Source of the DNA: Streptomyces spongiae
Lineage (GTDB): Bacteria; Actinomycetota; Actinomycetes; Streptomycetales; Streptomycetaceae
DNA length: 50,200 bases
Direction of reading: 5' to 3'
Assembly: GCF_009377185.1 (NCBI RefSeq)
Contig: NZ_VJZC01000016.1
Span: 1 to 50,200 of the forward strand
The position numbers were made by a program, and so were the translations under genes. Of this stretch, positions 19,087 to 27,327 are shown piece after piece. Under the pieces are notes generated by a model. The model worked only from the letters and a program-made list of their open reading frames with translations, was not told the DNA's origin and ran no database searches. Position 1 is the stretch's first letter. The number at the start of each line of letters is the position of its first letter.

Positions 19087-19121
19087 ATTGATTCAATCAA
19101 TATTGACAGAGGTTGAGTCAA
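19087..19121. promoter_or_regulatory. Palindromic operators between the divergent citrate synthase genes
   Basis: A perfect 15-base palindrome ATTGATT-C-AATCAAT (19087-19101) is followed by TTGA-G-TCAA (19113-19121). Both contain the core TTGA-N-TCAA (first core centred at 19092, second at 19117). The block is AT-rich within GC-rich DNA and overlaps the forward promoter. The likely ligand is the HTH-citrate synthase encoded next to it. Confidence 0.65.
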
Positions 19122-19130
19122 TCATAGACA
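19103..19130 (+). promoter_or_regulatory. Promoter of the citrate synthase gene
   Basis: A perfect -35 TTGACA (19103-19108) is followed by a 16-base spacer and TAGACA (19125-19130). The operator half TTGAGTCAA lies inside the spacer. The leader is about 20 bases with a strong AAGGAGGA before the ATG. Confidence 0.65.
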
Positions 19131-19155
19131 TTCGAATCAAGTTCAAGGAGGAAGC

Positions 19156-20322
19156 ATGCCGATCAACAGGGCCACGTCCACCTCCGTCGACGTGCCGCGG
19201 GGACTCGCGGGCGTAGTCGTCACCGACACCGCACTGGGTGACGTCAGAGGGCTGGAAGGCTTCTACCACTACCGCCAGTACTCGGCCGTCGAGCTCGCGC
19301 AGACCCGCGGCTTCGAGGACGTCTGGCACCTGATGGTCCACGGCGACCTGCCGGACACCTCGCAGAGCGCCGCGTTCGCCGAGCGGGTCGGACCCCTGCG
19401 CCGGCTGCCCGGCGACGTCCTCGCCGCGCTGCCCGCGGTGGCCACGGCGAGTGCCCGCTCGGGCCCCCTGTCCGGCCTGCGCACGGCGCTGTCGCTGCTC
19501 GGCGCGTCGAAGGGCTTCCGGCCGGTGTACGACATCGACGCGGACCAGCGGCGCGCGGACGCCCTGGCGGCGTCGGCGGCCGTACCGACCCTGCTCACGG
19601 CACTGCACCGACTGGGGCAGGGGCTCGAACCGGTGGAGCCGCGCGAGGATCTGCCGTATGCCGCGAACTACCTCTACATGCTGACCGGTTCGGAACCCGA
19701 TCCGGCACGGGCGAGGGCGGTCGAGCAATATCTGATCTCCACCATTGATCACGGATTCAATGCGTCAACGTTCACGGCACGAGTGATCGCGTCGACGGGT
19801 GCGGACGTGGCGGCGTGCCTGGTGGGAGCCGTCGGGGCGCTCTCGGGTCCGCTCCACGGCGGGGCTCCGAGCCGGGCGCTGGACACGCTCGACGCCATCG
19901 GCACCCGGGACCGCATCGATCCCTGGATCCGCGAACGCGTCCTGTCCGGTGACCGCATCATGGGCTTCGGCCACCCCGTCTACCGCACGGAGGACCCCCG
20001 CTCACGCATGCTCCGAGGTATCGCCCAGCAGTTCGGCGGCCCTCGGGTCGGCTTCGCGGTCGAGGTCGAACGCCAGGTGGAGGCGATCCTCGCCGAGCTG
20101 AAACCGGGGCGCGCACTCCACACCAACGTCGAGTTCTACGCGGGCGTGGTCATGGAGCTGTGCGGCCTGCCCCGAGAGATGTTCACCCCCACGTTCGCCG
20201 CGGCGCGAGTGGTCGGCTGGAGCGCCAACATCCTTGAACAGGCGCAGGACACGAAGATCATTCGCCCCGCTGCCCGGTATGTCGGGCCGGTGCCCCCGGT
20301 GGCGGTGCCTGTGGCGGTCTGA
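19156..20322 (+). CDS. Citrate synthase (second, stand-alone)
   Basis: The 388-residue protein has the citrate synthase fold: H199 (DHGFNAST), H234 (GPLHGGAP) and H273 (MGFGHPVYRTEDPR). The usual catalytic Asp of NVDFYSG is Glu here (E326, NVEFYAGVV). It should condense acetyl-CoA (or propionyl-CoA) with oxaloacetate in the cytoplasm; the Glu substitution makes the exact activity less certain. ATG 19156 has AAGGAGGA at ideal spacing. It is divergent from the HTH-citrate synthase and followed by an intrinsic terminator, so monocistronic. Confidence 0.9.
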   Translation: MPINRATSTSVDVPRGLAGVVVTDTALGDVRGLEGFYHYRQYSAVELAQTRGFEDVWHLMVHGDLPDTSQSAAFAERVGPLRRLPGDVLAALPAVATASARSGPLSGLRTALSLLGASKGFRPVYDIDADQRRADALAASAAVPTLLTALHRLGQGLEPVEPREDLPYAANYLYMLTGSEPDPARARAVEQYLISTIDHGFNASTFTARVIASTGADVAACLVGAVGALSGPLHGGAPSRALDTLDAIGTRDRIDPWIRERVLSGDRIMGFGHPVYRTEDPRSRMLRGIAQQFGGPRVGFAVEVERQVEAILAELKPGRALHTNVEFYAGVVMELCGLPREMFTPTFAAARVVGWSANILEQAQDTKIIRPAARYVGPVPPVAVPVAV

Positions 20323-20332
20323 GATGCGCGTG

Positions 20333-20361
20333 AGGCCCGGCGTCGTTCTGGCGCCGGGCCT
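20333..20361 (+). terminator. Intrinsic terminator after the citrate synthase gene
   Basis: The ten-base arms AGGCCCGGCG (20333-20342) and CGCCGGGCCT (20352-20361) are perfect complements around a nine-base loop, 11 bases after the stop codon. No T-tract follows. Confidence 0.75.
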
Positions 20362-20498
20362 GAGGAGCGTCGGGCGAGCAGACGTGGCAGGTGGTGCGCT
20401 GCTCGGTCGGTGCGCCCCGGTATCGCTCATCGATGGCGTGCGGCCGGGGAGTTCTCAAGGAACGAGTCATGGGTGGACTCGCTGCCCGCGGGGTGGGC

Positions 20499-20735
20499 TC
20501 AAGCGTCGGGGATGTCCGCCTTCGCGCGGACGAGCGTCTCGCGGCTGACGATGACGATGCGCTCGTAGTCGGCACGAGCGGCGTCGGCCGGAAGCTCACG
20601 CTCCAGGGTTTCGGTGGCGTCGGTTCCGATGACGGCGAAGTTGCCGTCGCTCAGCTCGAACACATCGGGGCAGGTCGCTCCAGAGGTACTGCCACGGGCA
20701 CTCGGAGGCACACCGATCCGGCGCACGATCTTCAA
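20499..20735 (-). CDS. Small hypothetical protein
   Basis: The 78-residue protein has no recognisable domain. It contains CPDVFELSDGNFAVIGTDATE and a basic/acidic C-terminus, and looks like a conserved small protein of Streptomyces. The start would be TTG at 20735 (MKIVRRIGV) with AAGGA further upstream; this is an unusual start, and GTG at 20726 (third codon on) is an alternative. It follows a DUF6082 gene on the same strand with a 127-base gap. Confidence 0.6.
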   Translation of the reverse strand: MKIVRRIGVPPSARGSTSGATCPDVFELSDGNFAVIGTDATETLERELPADAARADYERIVIVSRETLVRAKADIPDA

Positions 20736-20862
20736 GGTGGTACCGGTCCTTAACGATGGGAAGGGTTGGTGGCGGCAACAATAGTGGGGCCACTGCGCCG
20801 TATGTGGCCCGACTGCCTAAAGATCACTCGCGCGTGTGGGGGCGGTTTCGCGTGGCCTCGGG

Positions 20863-21414
20863 TCAGTCCACCGGGGGGTTGCCCACCACCCACCACTCCT
20901 CCGTGTCCGCCTCGTCCATGTCCCTGAGCAGACCGTCGACCATGCGCCCGATCCTGGCCTCGTCGGACGAGGCCTTGAGGGACGCGCGCTGGTGCTTCGA
21001 CGCCTCCCAGTACTCGCACATGAGCGGGCTCCGGAACAGCTCACGCAGGCGCCCGTACAACTCCTGCTGGTCGAGGGATCCCACCCGGTAGAGGTGGAAG
21101 ACGCTGGTGTACCAGGCGTTCGCGTACAGGAACTGACGCCGTTTCGCGGCGGGAACGCTCTGGTCGTAAGTGTCGATCACGGCGGCGAGGGAGGGGTCGT
21201 CTATCGCCTTCGCCAGCAGCTCCCAGTGCATGCGCTGCTGGTGTGCCAGGGCCCGGCGCCGTTGGGCGAGTTCCGCCAGCTCCAGTTGCCTGATCTGGAG
21301 CCGGGTCAGTTCCAGTCGTCGTTGGTGTGCGGCGAACACCAGGGTGGTCGCGGCCGCACACAGCCCCGCCGCGGCGGAACTCAGTTTTCGCAGCCGTGTC
21401 TTGCGAGCGGCCAT
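20863..21414 (-). CDS. DUF6082 family protein
   Basis: The 183-residue protein begins with a short basic segment and one hydrophobic segment (SSAAAGLCAAATTLVFAA, about 12-29), then a long coiled-coil-like helix rich in Arg/Leu/Gln. The C-terminal part (WYTSVFHLYRVGSLDQQELY and LMCEYWEASKHQRAS) is typical of the DUF6082 family of actinobacteria. It is probably membrane-anchored with a cytoplasmic helical domain. Function is unknown. Its neighbour on the same strand is the small hypothetical gene. Confidence 0.75.
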   Translation of the reverse strand: MAARKTRLRKLSSAAAGLCAAATTLVFAAHQRRLELTRLQIRQLELAELAQRRRALAHQQRMHWELLAKAIDDPSLAAVIDTYDQSVPAAKRRQFLYANAWYTSVFHLYRVGSLDQQELYGRLRELFRSPLMCEYWEASKHQRASLKASSDEARIGRMVDGLLRDMDEADTEEWWVVGNPPVD

Positions 21415-21782
21415 GTCAACCCCCCGATTCGGGCTCCCCCCGCCGGTCGCCGAGGTGAGTCGATGGGCGCGGGACCGGTGAGTGGTGGGCGGTGCGCTTG
21501 CCGTCTCCCAGTGTCACCGAGCGGCTCTGATCGGCTGGGAGGCGGAGAGGAGGCGCACGGAGGGAAGTGCGGGTCGCGTACACCGGCGCCATGCCCAACG
21601 TGTGCCCCGCGAGCGCCGCGAACAATCGTTCACCTCGCGAGGATTCGGCCCGCTCGTATCCTGGGTCGACACTCACATGACCGGTCGTGAGTCGACCGGC
21701 GCCGACGAGAACCGGTGCACGAGCCGTTCTCGGGAACAGACCGGTGGTGAGCGGGCGTACGCAGTGGTGAGAGAAAGGGCGC
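21415..21782. other. Divergent intergenic region (DUF6082 / COG0523 GTPase)
   Basis: The 368-base region has no supported gene. It contains a GAAC-AATC-GTTC element (21620-21631) and a possible -10 TATCCT (21657-21662) for the GTPase gene. I do not see a Zur box. Confidence 0.5.
21620..21631. promoter_or_regulatory. LexA-like element GAAC-N4-GTTC
   Basis: GAAC (21620-21623), four bases, GTTC (21628-21631) is the core of the Gram-positive SOS box, but the outer positions fit poorly on one side. It is placed 26 bases before a possible -10 TATCCT. Confidence 0.3.
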
Positions 21783-23015
21783 GTGTTGAGCCAGGCCAGC
21801 AATTCGGGCACATCGTCGAGTTCGGGTCTGGGGCAGAGCCCGGCGCCGGGTCGGTCACAGCACCCCGTGCCGGATCGGCCGCAGGACCCAGCCCCGGACC
21901 CGTCGCAGATTCCGGTCCTCGTCCTCGCCGGGTTCCTGGGCTCGGGCAAGACCACGTTGCTCAACCATCTGCTCCACCGCAGCGGGGGCAGCCGTATCGG
22001 GGCCATCGTCAACGACTTCGGGGCCATCGAGATCGACGCGATGGCCGTGGCCGGGGCGCTCGGCGACTCCACCGTCTCCCTCGGCAACGGCTGCCTGTGC
22101 TGTGCCGTCGACGTCAGTGAGCTCGATCTGTACCTCGAGCGGCTCGCCCGTCCCTCCGCCCGGATCGACGTCATCGTCATCGAGGCCAGCGGGCTGGCGG
22201 AACCGCAGGAACTCGTGCGCATGGTGCTCGCCAGTGAGAACCCGCGGGTCGTGTACGGAGGGCTCGTCGAGGTCGTCGACGCCGCCGAGTTCGGCGCGAC
22301 CCGCGAGAAGCACCCCGAGATCGACCGGCACCTCGCGCTCGCCGACCTCGTCGTCGTCAACAAGCTCGACCGGACCGCGGAGGTCGACCGCGAGCGGGTT
22401 CTGGAACTCGTTCGTTCCCTCAGCGACGGTGCCGCCGTGGTGCCCGCCACGTACGGCCGTATCGACCCGGAGTTCCTCTTCGACTGCAGGCCGAGCGAGG
22501 AGCGGGTCGGGCAACTGTCCTTCGACGATCTCTTCCGGCTGGAGGAGGCGGACGGAGAGGCGGACGGAAGCGAAGAAGGCCAGGGCGACGGTGAGCACGA
22601 GCGCGGTGATCACCACGGACACCTGCACACCGCTTACGAGGCCCTCGCCTTCACCTCCGACGTGCCTCTCGAGCCACGCCGGCTGATGGAGTTCCTCGAC
22701 AGCCGGCCCGAGGGGCTCTACCGCATCAAGGGATACGTCGACTTCGGGTCCCACGACCGACGGAACCGCTATTCCGTGCACGCCGTAGGGCGGTTCCTCC
22801 GGTTCTACCCCGAGCCCTGGACGCCCGGCGACCCCCGCCTCACCCAGCTCGTCCTCATCGGGTCCGGCATCGACACCACGGCCCTCGGCAAGGAGCTGGA
22901 GGCGTGCAAGGACGACGCCCCACACGCCGACGAGCACAGCATGTGGGGCGTCCTCCGCTACGTACAGGACCCCGAACAGCAGGTTGACGAGGTCGACGGA
23001 GGCGACGGGGCCTAG
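21783..23015 (+). CDS. COG0523 (CobW/YjiA-type) GTPase, putative metallochaperone
   Basis: The 410-residue protein has a Pro/Ser-rich leader, then the G3E GTPase domain: Walker A GFLGSGKTT, the metal-binding CXCC motif in NGCLCCAVD, the Walker B/ESG-like IVIEASGLAEP, and NKLD for guanine specificity. The C-terminal CobW_C domain follows a linker rich in acidic residues and His (HERGDHHGHLH), suited to bind zinc or nickel. Such proteins deliver metals in the cytoplasm at the cost of GTP. The GTG at 21783 has AGAAAGGG upstream. Its stop overlaps the stop of convergent parC in CTAG. No Zur site was found, so the metal is open. Confidence 0.87.
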   Translation: MLSQASNSGTSSSSGLGQSPAPGRSQHPVPDRPQDPAPDPSQIPVLVLAGFLGSGKTTLLNHLLHRSGGSRIGAIVNDFGAIEIDAMAVAGALGDSTVSLGNGCLCCAVDVSELDLYLERLARPSARIDVIVIEASGLAEPQELVRMVLASENPRVVYGGLVEVVDAAEFGATREKHPEIDRHLALADLVVVNKLDRTAEVDRERVLELVRSLSDGAAVVPATYGRIDPEFLFDCRPSEERVGQLSFDDLFRLEEADGEADGSEEGQGDGEHERGDHHGHLHTAYEALAFTSDVPLEPRRLMEFLDSRPEGLYRIKGYVDFGSHDRRNRYSVHAVGRFLRFYPEPWTPGDPRLTQLVLIGSGIDTTALGKELEACKDDAPHADEHSMWGVLRYVQDPEQQVDEVDGGDGA

Positions 23016-25468
23016 ACGACCGGACCCGCGACGACCGACACCGTCTTCTGCAGCGACACACCGGAACCGTCGCGGCGCGGGTCGGGTTCGGGCAGCTCGA
23101 CCGGGGTGCCGTTCTTCTGGGCGGCCCGAGCCGGGGTCGCGCCCGCCCAGGCCAGGGACAGACAGTCCTCGCCCTTCAGGAACCGCTGGCAGCGCACACC
23201 GCCCGTGGCGCGGCCCTTGCGCGGGTACTGGTCGAAGGGGGTGAGCTTGGCGGTCGTCTGGACCGAGTCGTCCAGGGTGCCCCGGGAGCCCGCCACGGTG
23301 AAGACGATCGCGTCCGACCCCGGGTCCACCGCCGTGAACGAGATGACCTTCGCGCCCTCGGTGAGCTTGATGCCGGCCATGCCGCCCGCCGGACGGCCCT
23401 GCGGGCGGACGATCGAGGCCTGGAAGCGCAGCAGCTGGGCGTCGTCCGTGATGAAGATCAGGTCCTCCTCGCCCGTGCGCAGCTCGACGGCGCCGACGAT
23501 CCGGTCTCCCTCCCTGAGCGTGATGACCTCCAACTCCTCCTTGTTGGACGGGTAGTCCGGGACCACACGCTTGACGACGCCCTGCTCGGTGCCGAGAGCC
23601 AGACCCGGCGAGGACTCGTCGAGCGTCGTCAGACAGACCAGCGTCTCGTCGTCCTCCAGGGAGAGGAACTCCGACAGCGGCGCGCCGCCCGAGAGGTTCG
23701 GTGCCGATGCCGTCTCCGGCAGCTGGGGCAGGTCGATGACGTTCAGCCGCAGCAGGCGGCCCGACGACGTCACAGCGCCCACCTCGCCCCGGGCCGTCGC
23801 CGGGACGGCGGAGACGATCACGTCGTGCTTGGTGCGCGGCCCGTCCTCCTGCTGGGCGAAGGGCTCGCCGTTCGCCGTACGCGCCAGTAGGCCCGTCGAG
23901 GAGAGCAGGACGCGGCACGGCGCATCCTCCACCTGGAGCGGGACCACTGCGGCAGGGGCCCCGGAGGCCTCCAGGAGCACCGTGCGACGGGGGGTGCCGA
24001 ACTTCTTGGCCACCGCGGCCAGTTCACCCGACACCAGCTTGCGCAGCTCCGCGTCCGACTCCAGGATGCGGGTCAGCTCCGCGATCTCCGCGTTCAGCCT
24101 GTCCCGCTCCGACTCCAGCTCGATGCGGTCGAACCTGGTCAGGCGGCGCAGGGGCGTGTCCAGGATGTACTGCGTCTGGACGTCGCTCAGCGAGAAGCGC
24201 TCCATGAGACGCTGCTTCGCCTCCGCGGAGTTGTCGCTGGAGCGGATCAGGCGGATCACCTCGTCGATGTCCACCAGCGCCGTGAGCAGGCCCTCGACCA
24301 GGTGCAGGCGGTCGCGCTTCTTGCCGCGGCGGAACTCGGAGCGACGCCGTACGACGGTGAAGCGGTGGTCGAGGTAGACCTCCAGGAGCTCCTTCAAGCC
24401 CAGCGTGAGCGGCTGGCCGTCGACCAGCGCCACGTTGTTGATGCCGAAGCTCTCCTCCATCGGCGTCAGCTTGTAGAGCTGCTCCAGGACAGCCTCCGGC
24501 ACGAAGCCGTTCTTGATCTCGATGACTAGGCGCAGCCCGTGCTGGCGGTCGGTGAGGTCCTTGACGTCGGCGATGCCCTGCAGCTTCTTCGAGCCGACGA
24601 GGTCCTTGATCTTGGCGATCACCTTCTCCGGACCGACGGTGAAAGGCAGCTCGGTGACGACCAGGCCCTTGCGCCGTGGCGTCACGTTCTCCACGGACAC
24701 CGTGGCGCGGATCCTGAACGTGCCGCGACCGGTCTCGTACGCGTCCCTGATCCCCGCGAGGCCGGTGATCCTGCCGCCCGTCGGGAGGTCGGGGCCCGGC
24801 ACGTGCTTCATCAACGTGTCGAGGTCGGCGTTCGGGTGACGGATCAGGTGGCGGGCCGCCGCGATGACCTCGCTCAGGTTGTGCGGCGGCATGTTCGTGG
24901 CCATGCCGACGGCGATGCCCGACGCGCCGTTCACCAGCAGGTTCGGGAACGCGGCGGGCAGCGCCACCGGCTCCTGCTCCTGGCCGTCGTAGTTGGGCGC
25001 GAAGTCCACCGTGTTCTCTTCGATGGACTCGGTCATCAGACTGGTCGCGTCGGCCATCCGGCACTCGGTGTACCGCATGGCGGCCGGCGGGTCGTCGTTG
25101 CCCAGCGAGCCGAAGTTGCCGTGGCCGTCGACCAGCGGCACGCGCATGGAGAAGGGCTGGGCCAGGCGCACCAGGGCGTCGTAGATCGACGCGTCGCCGT
25201 GCGGGTGCAACTTACCCATGACCTCGCCGACGACGCGGGCGCACTTCACGTAGCCACGGTCGGGGCGCAGGCCCATCTCGTTCATCTGGTAGACGATCCG
25301 GCGGTGCACCGGCTTGAGGCCGTCGCGGGCGTCCGGCAGGGCTCGGGAGTAGATGACCGAGTACGCGTACTCCAGGAAGGAGCCCTGCATCTCGTCGACG
25401 ACGTCGATGTCGAGGATCTTCTCCTCGTACGGGTCGTCGGGCGGAGTCTTCGTGCTGCGGCGGGCCAT
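23012..25468 (-). CDS. parC: DNA topoisomerase IV subunit A (ParC; second GyrA-type protein)
   Basis: The 818-residue protein has the catalytic Tyr133 in AAMRYTECR, the winged-helix region with [13 protein letters not shown] (residues 88-100), and a C-terminal beta-pinwheel. The motif [12 protein letters not shown] lies in the pinwheel at the place of a degenerate GyrA box. With ParE it decatenates daughter chromosomes. At the quinolone-resistance position Ala93 replaces Ser, as in other actinobacterial type IIA enzymes. I chose ATG 25468 because GAAGGAGC precedes it; the 43 upstream codons of the open frame are leader. A RecA-NDp-type promoter lies 59-81 bases upstream of the start. Confidence 0.93.
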   Translation of the reverse strand: MARRSTKTPPDDPYEEKILDIDVVDEMQGSFLEYAYSVIYSRALPDARDGLKPVHRRIVYQMNEMGLRPDRGYVKCARVVGEVMGKLHPHGDASIYDALVRLAQPFSMRVPLVDGHGNFGSLGNDDPPAAMRYTECRMADATSLMTESIEENTVDFAPNYDGQEQEPVALPAAFPNLLVNGASGIAVGMATNMPPHNLSEVIAAARHLIRHPNADLDTLMKHVPGPDLPTGGRITGLAGIRDAYETGRGTFRIRATVSVENVTPRRKGLVVTELPFTVGPEKVIAKIKDLVGSKKLQGIADVKDLTDRQHGLRLVIEIKNGFVPEAVLEQLYKLTPMEESFGINNVALVDGQPLTLGLKELLEVYLDHRFTVVRRRSEFRRGKKRDRLHLVEGLLTALVDIDEVIRLIRSSDNSAEAKQRLMERFSLSDVQTQYILDTPLRRLTRFDRIELESERDRLNAEIAELTRILESDAELRKLVSGELAAVAKKFGTPRRTVLLEASGAPAAVVPLQVEDAPCRVLLSSTGLLARTANGEPFAQQEDGPRTKHDVIVSAVPATARGEVGAVTSSGRLLRLNVIDLPQLPETASAPNLSGGAPLSEFLSLEDDETLVCLTTLDESSPGLALGTEQGVVKRVVPDYPSNKEELEVITLREGDRIVGAVELRTGEEDLIFITDDAQLLRFQASIVRPQGRPAGGMAGIKLTEGAKVISFTAVDPGSDAIVFTVAGSRGTLDDSVQTTAKLTPFDQYPRKGRATGGVRCQRFLKGEDCLSLAWAGATPARAAQKNGTPVELPEPDPRRDGSGVSLQKTVSVVAGPVV

Positions 25469-25526
25469 CGCTGCTGCGGCTCCTTCACAGTCTTGCCGGG
25501 GCATGAAACGGGATCTGACGCGGTCC

Positions 25527-25549
25527 ATTGTGGCCCGACCCACTGACAA
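25527..25549 (-). promoter_or_regulatory. RecA-NDp (PafBC-type) DNA-damage promoter of parC
   Basis: On the minus strand TTGTCAGTG (25541-25549), eight bases, then CACAAT (25527-25532) closely matches the TTGTCAGTG-N8-TANNNT element known from mycobacterial and Streptomyces LexA-independent DNA-repair promoters, activated by PafBC in mycobacteria. The predicted leader is about 50 bases. Confidence 0.72.
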
Positions 25550-25944
25550 CCCCGACCACGCCCCTTCCCCAAGGGCTCTGCTCCGCCCACTCGACATGGC
25601 GCCGGGCAGGCCCGAACGCGCCTGTCAGCACAGTGGAGGGATGGGTTCCGACGTGTACGCCGCAGGGGCGGAGACGGGTTCGCCCGCGTACTCGGGCGAG
25701 GAGATCGGTCGAGGAGAAGAGGACGGCCCCGGGCGTCGCGTCAACATCGCGCCGTCGCCGCTCCCCCTGGCCCACAGCAGCGATGGCGCCGCCTGCCCCT
25801 TTTCCGGGAGTCACGCTCTGGGCGTACGGGAACCGGGAACTTCGCCAGCCGTCCGCACGCTTGCATACAGTGGCAGGACCGGCAGGACATACGCGGTTTT
25901 CCATGACAGCTTCGACGACAGATTCCGCGATTGAAGGGACGTAC
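25550..25944. other. Divergent intergenic region (parC / M16 peptidase)
   Basis: About 395 bases without a supported gene. The reading frame of the M16 gene stays open through it, but the sequence encoded is not protease-like. Promoter elements for the M16 pair are probably near 25860-25900 (TTGCAT at 25862-25867), without a clear -10. Confidence 0.5.
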
Positions 25945-27327
25945 ATGCCCATGGGTCACACGGCCACAGCCGAGGCAGGCTCCGGGGGCCTGACAGCGAC
26001 CGAGCACCGCCTGGCCAACGGTCTGCGGGTGGTGCTCTCCGAGGACCACCTGACCCCGGTCGCGGCGGTGTGCCTCTGGTACGACGTCGGCTCCCGTCAC
26101 GAGGTCAAGGGCCGCACCGGCCTCGCCCACCTCTTCGAACACCTCATGTTCCAGGGCTCGGGCCAGGTGAAGGGCAACGGCCACTTCGAGAAGATCCAGG
26201 GAGCGGGCGGCTCGCTCAACGGCACGACGAGCTTCGAGCGCACCAACTACTTCGAGACCATGCCCGCCCACGAGCTGGAGCTCGCCCTCTGGCTGGAGGC
26301 GGACCGCATGGGCTCGCTGCTGGTGGCACTGGACGACGAGTCCATGGAGAACCAGCGGGACGTCGTCAAGAACGAGCGCCGCCAGCGCTACGACAACGTC
26401 CCCTACGGCACCGCCTTCGAGAAGCTGACCGCCCTCGCCTACCCGGACGGCCACCCCTACCACCACACCCCCATCGGTTCGATGGCCGACCTGGACGCAG
26501 CCACGCTGGAGGACGCGCGCGCGTTCTTCCGCACCTACTACGCGCCCAACAACGCCGTGCTCTCCGTGGTCGGCGACATCGACCCGGAGCAGACGCTCGC
26601 CTGGATCGAGAAGTACTTCGGGTCGATCCCCGGGCACGACGGCAAGCCCGCCCCGCGCGACGGCTCCCTGCCTCAGACCATCGGCGAGCAGCTGCGCGAG
26701 GTCGTGGAGGAAGAGGTCCCCGCGCGCGCGTTGATGGCCGCCTACCGGCTCCCCGAGGACGGCACGCGCGAGGCCGACGCGGCCGACCTGGCGCTGACGG
26801 TCCTCGGCGGCGGCGAGTCGTCCCGCCTGTACAACCGGCTCGTGCGACGCGACCGCACGGCCGTCGCCGCCGGGTTCGGCCTGCTGCGGCTCGCCGGGGC
26901 GCCCTCCCTGGGCTGGCTCGACGTGAAGACCTCCGGTGACGTCGAGGTCCCGGTCATCGAGGCCGCCGTCGACGAGGAGCTCGCCCGGTTCGCCGCCCAG
27001 GGCCCCACGGCCGAGGAAATGGAGCGCGCCCAGGCCCAGTTGGAGCGCGAGTGGCTGGACCGGCTCGGCACGGTCGCGGGCCGCGCCGACGAACTGTGCC
27101 GGTTCGCCGTCCTGTTCGGCGACCCGCAGCTCGCGCTGACCGCCGTCCAGCGCGTGCTCGAAGTGACGGCGGAGGAGGTCCAGGCGGTCGCCCAGGCCCG
27201 GCTGCGGCCCGACAACCGCGCGGTGCTCGTGTACGAGCCGATCACGGCCGAGGGCGGGGACGCCGAGACAGCCGAGGAGACCGCCGAAGCCGCGGTGAGC
27301 GACGAGAACGAGGAGTCGGCCAAGTGA
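25945..27327 (+). CDS. M16 family zinc metallopeptidase (active subunit)
   Basis: The 460-residue protein has the inverted zinc motif HXXEH (H62-LF-E65-H66) and the downstream Glu region typical of M16 enzymes, followed by the second, inactive M16 half (YRLPEDGTREADAADLALTVLGGG with the R/Y domain around SSRLYNRLVR). ATG 25945 with GAAGGGAC upstream is chosen; ATG 25951 is an alternative. It has no signal peptide, so it is cytoplasmic. The GTGA stop/start overlap with the next gene and the matching sizes indicate a two-subunit M16B enzyme, analogous to mitochondrial processing peptidase. Confidence 0.92.
   Translation: MPMGHTATAEAGSGGLTATEHRLANGLRVVLSEDHLTPVAAVCLWYDVGSRHEVKGRTGLAHLFEHLMFQGSGQVKGNGHFEKIQGAGGSLNGTTSFERTNYFETMPAHELELALWLEADRMGSLLVALDDESMENQRDVVKNERRQRYDNVPYGTAFEKLTALAYPDGHPYHHTPIGSMADLDAATLEDARAFFRTYYAPNNAVLSVVGDIDPEQTLAWIEKYFGSIPGHDGKPAPRDGSLPQTIGEQLREVVEEEVPARALMAAYRLPEDGTREADAADLALTVLGGGESSRLYNRLVRRDRTAVAAGFGLLRLAGAPSLGWLDVKTSGDVEVPVIEAAVDEELARFAAQGPTAEEMERAQAQLEREWLDRLGTVAGRADELCRFAVLFGDPQLALTAVQRVLEVTAEEVQAVAQARLRPDNRAVLVYEPITAEGGDAETAEETAEAAVSDENEESAK

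Noticed and set aside
25528..25944. N-terminal extension of the first M16 protein
   Set aside because: Low-complexity basic sequence without homology; ATG 25945 fits the family start.
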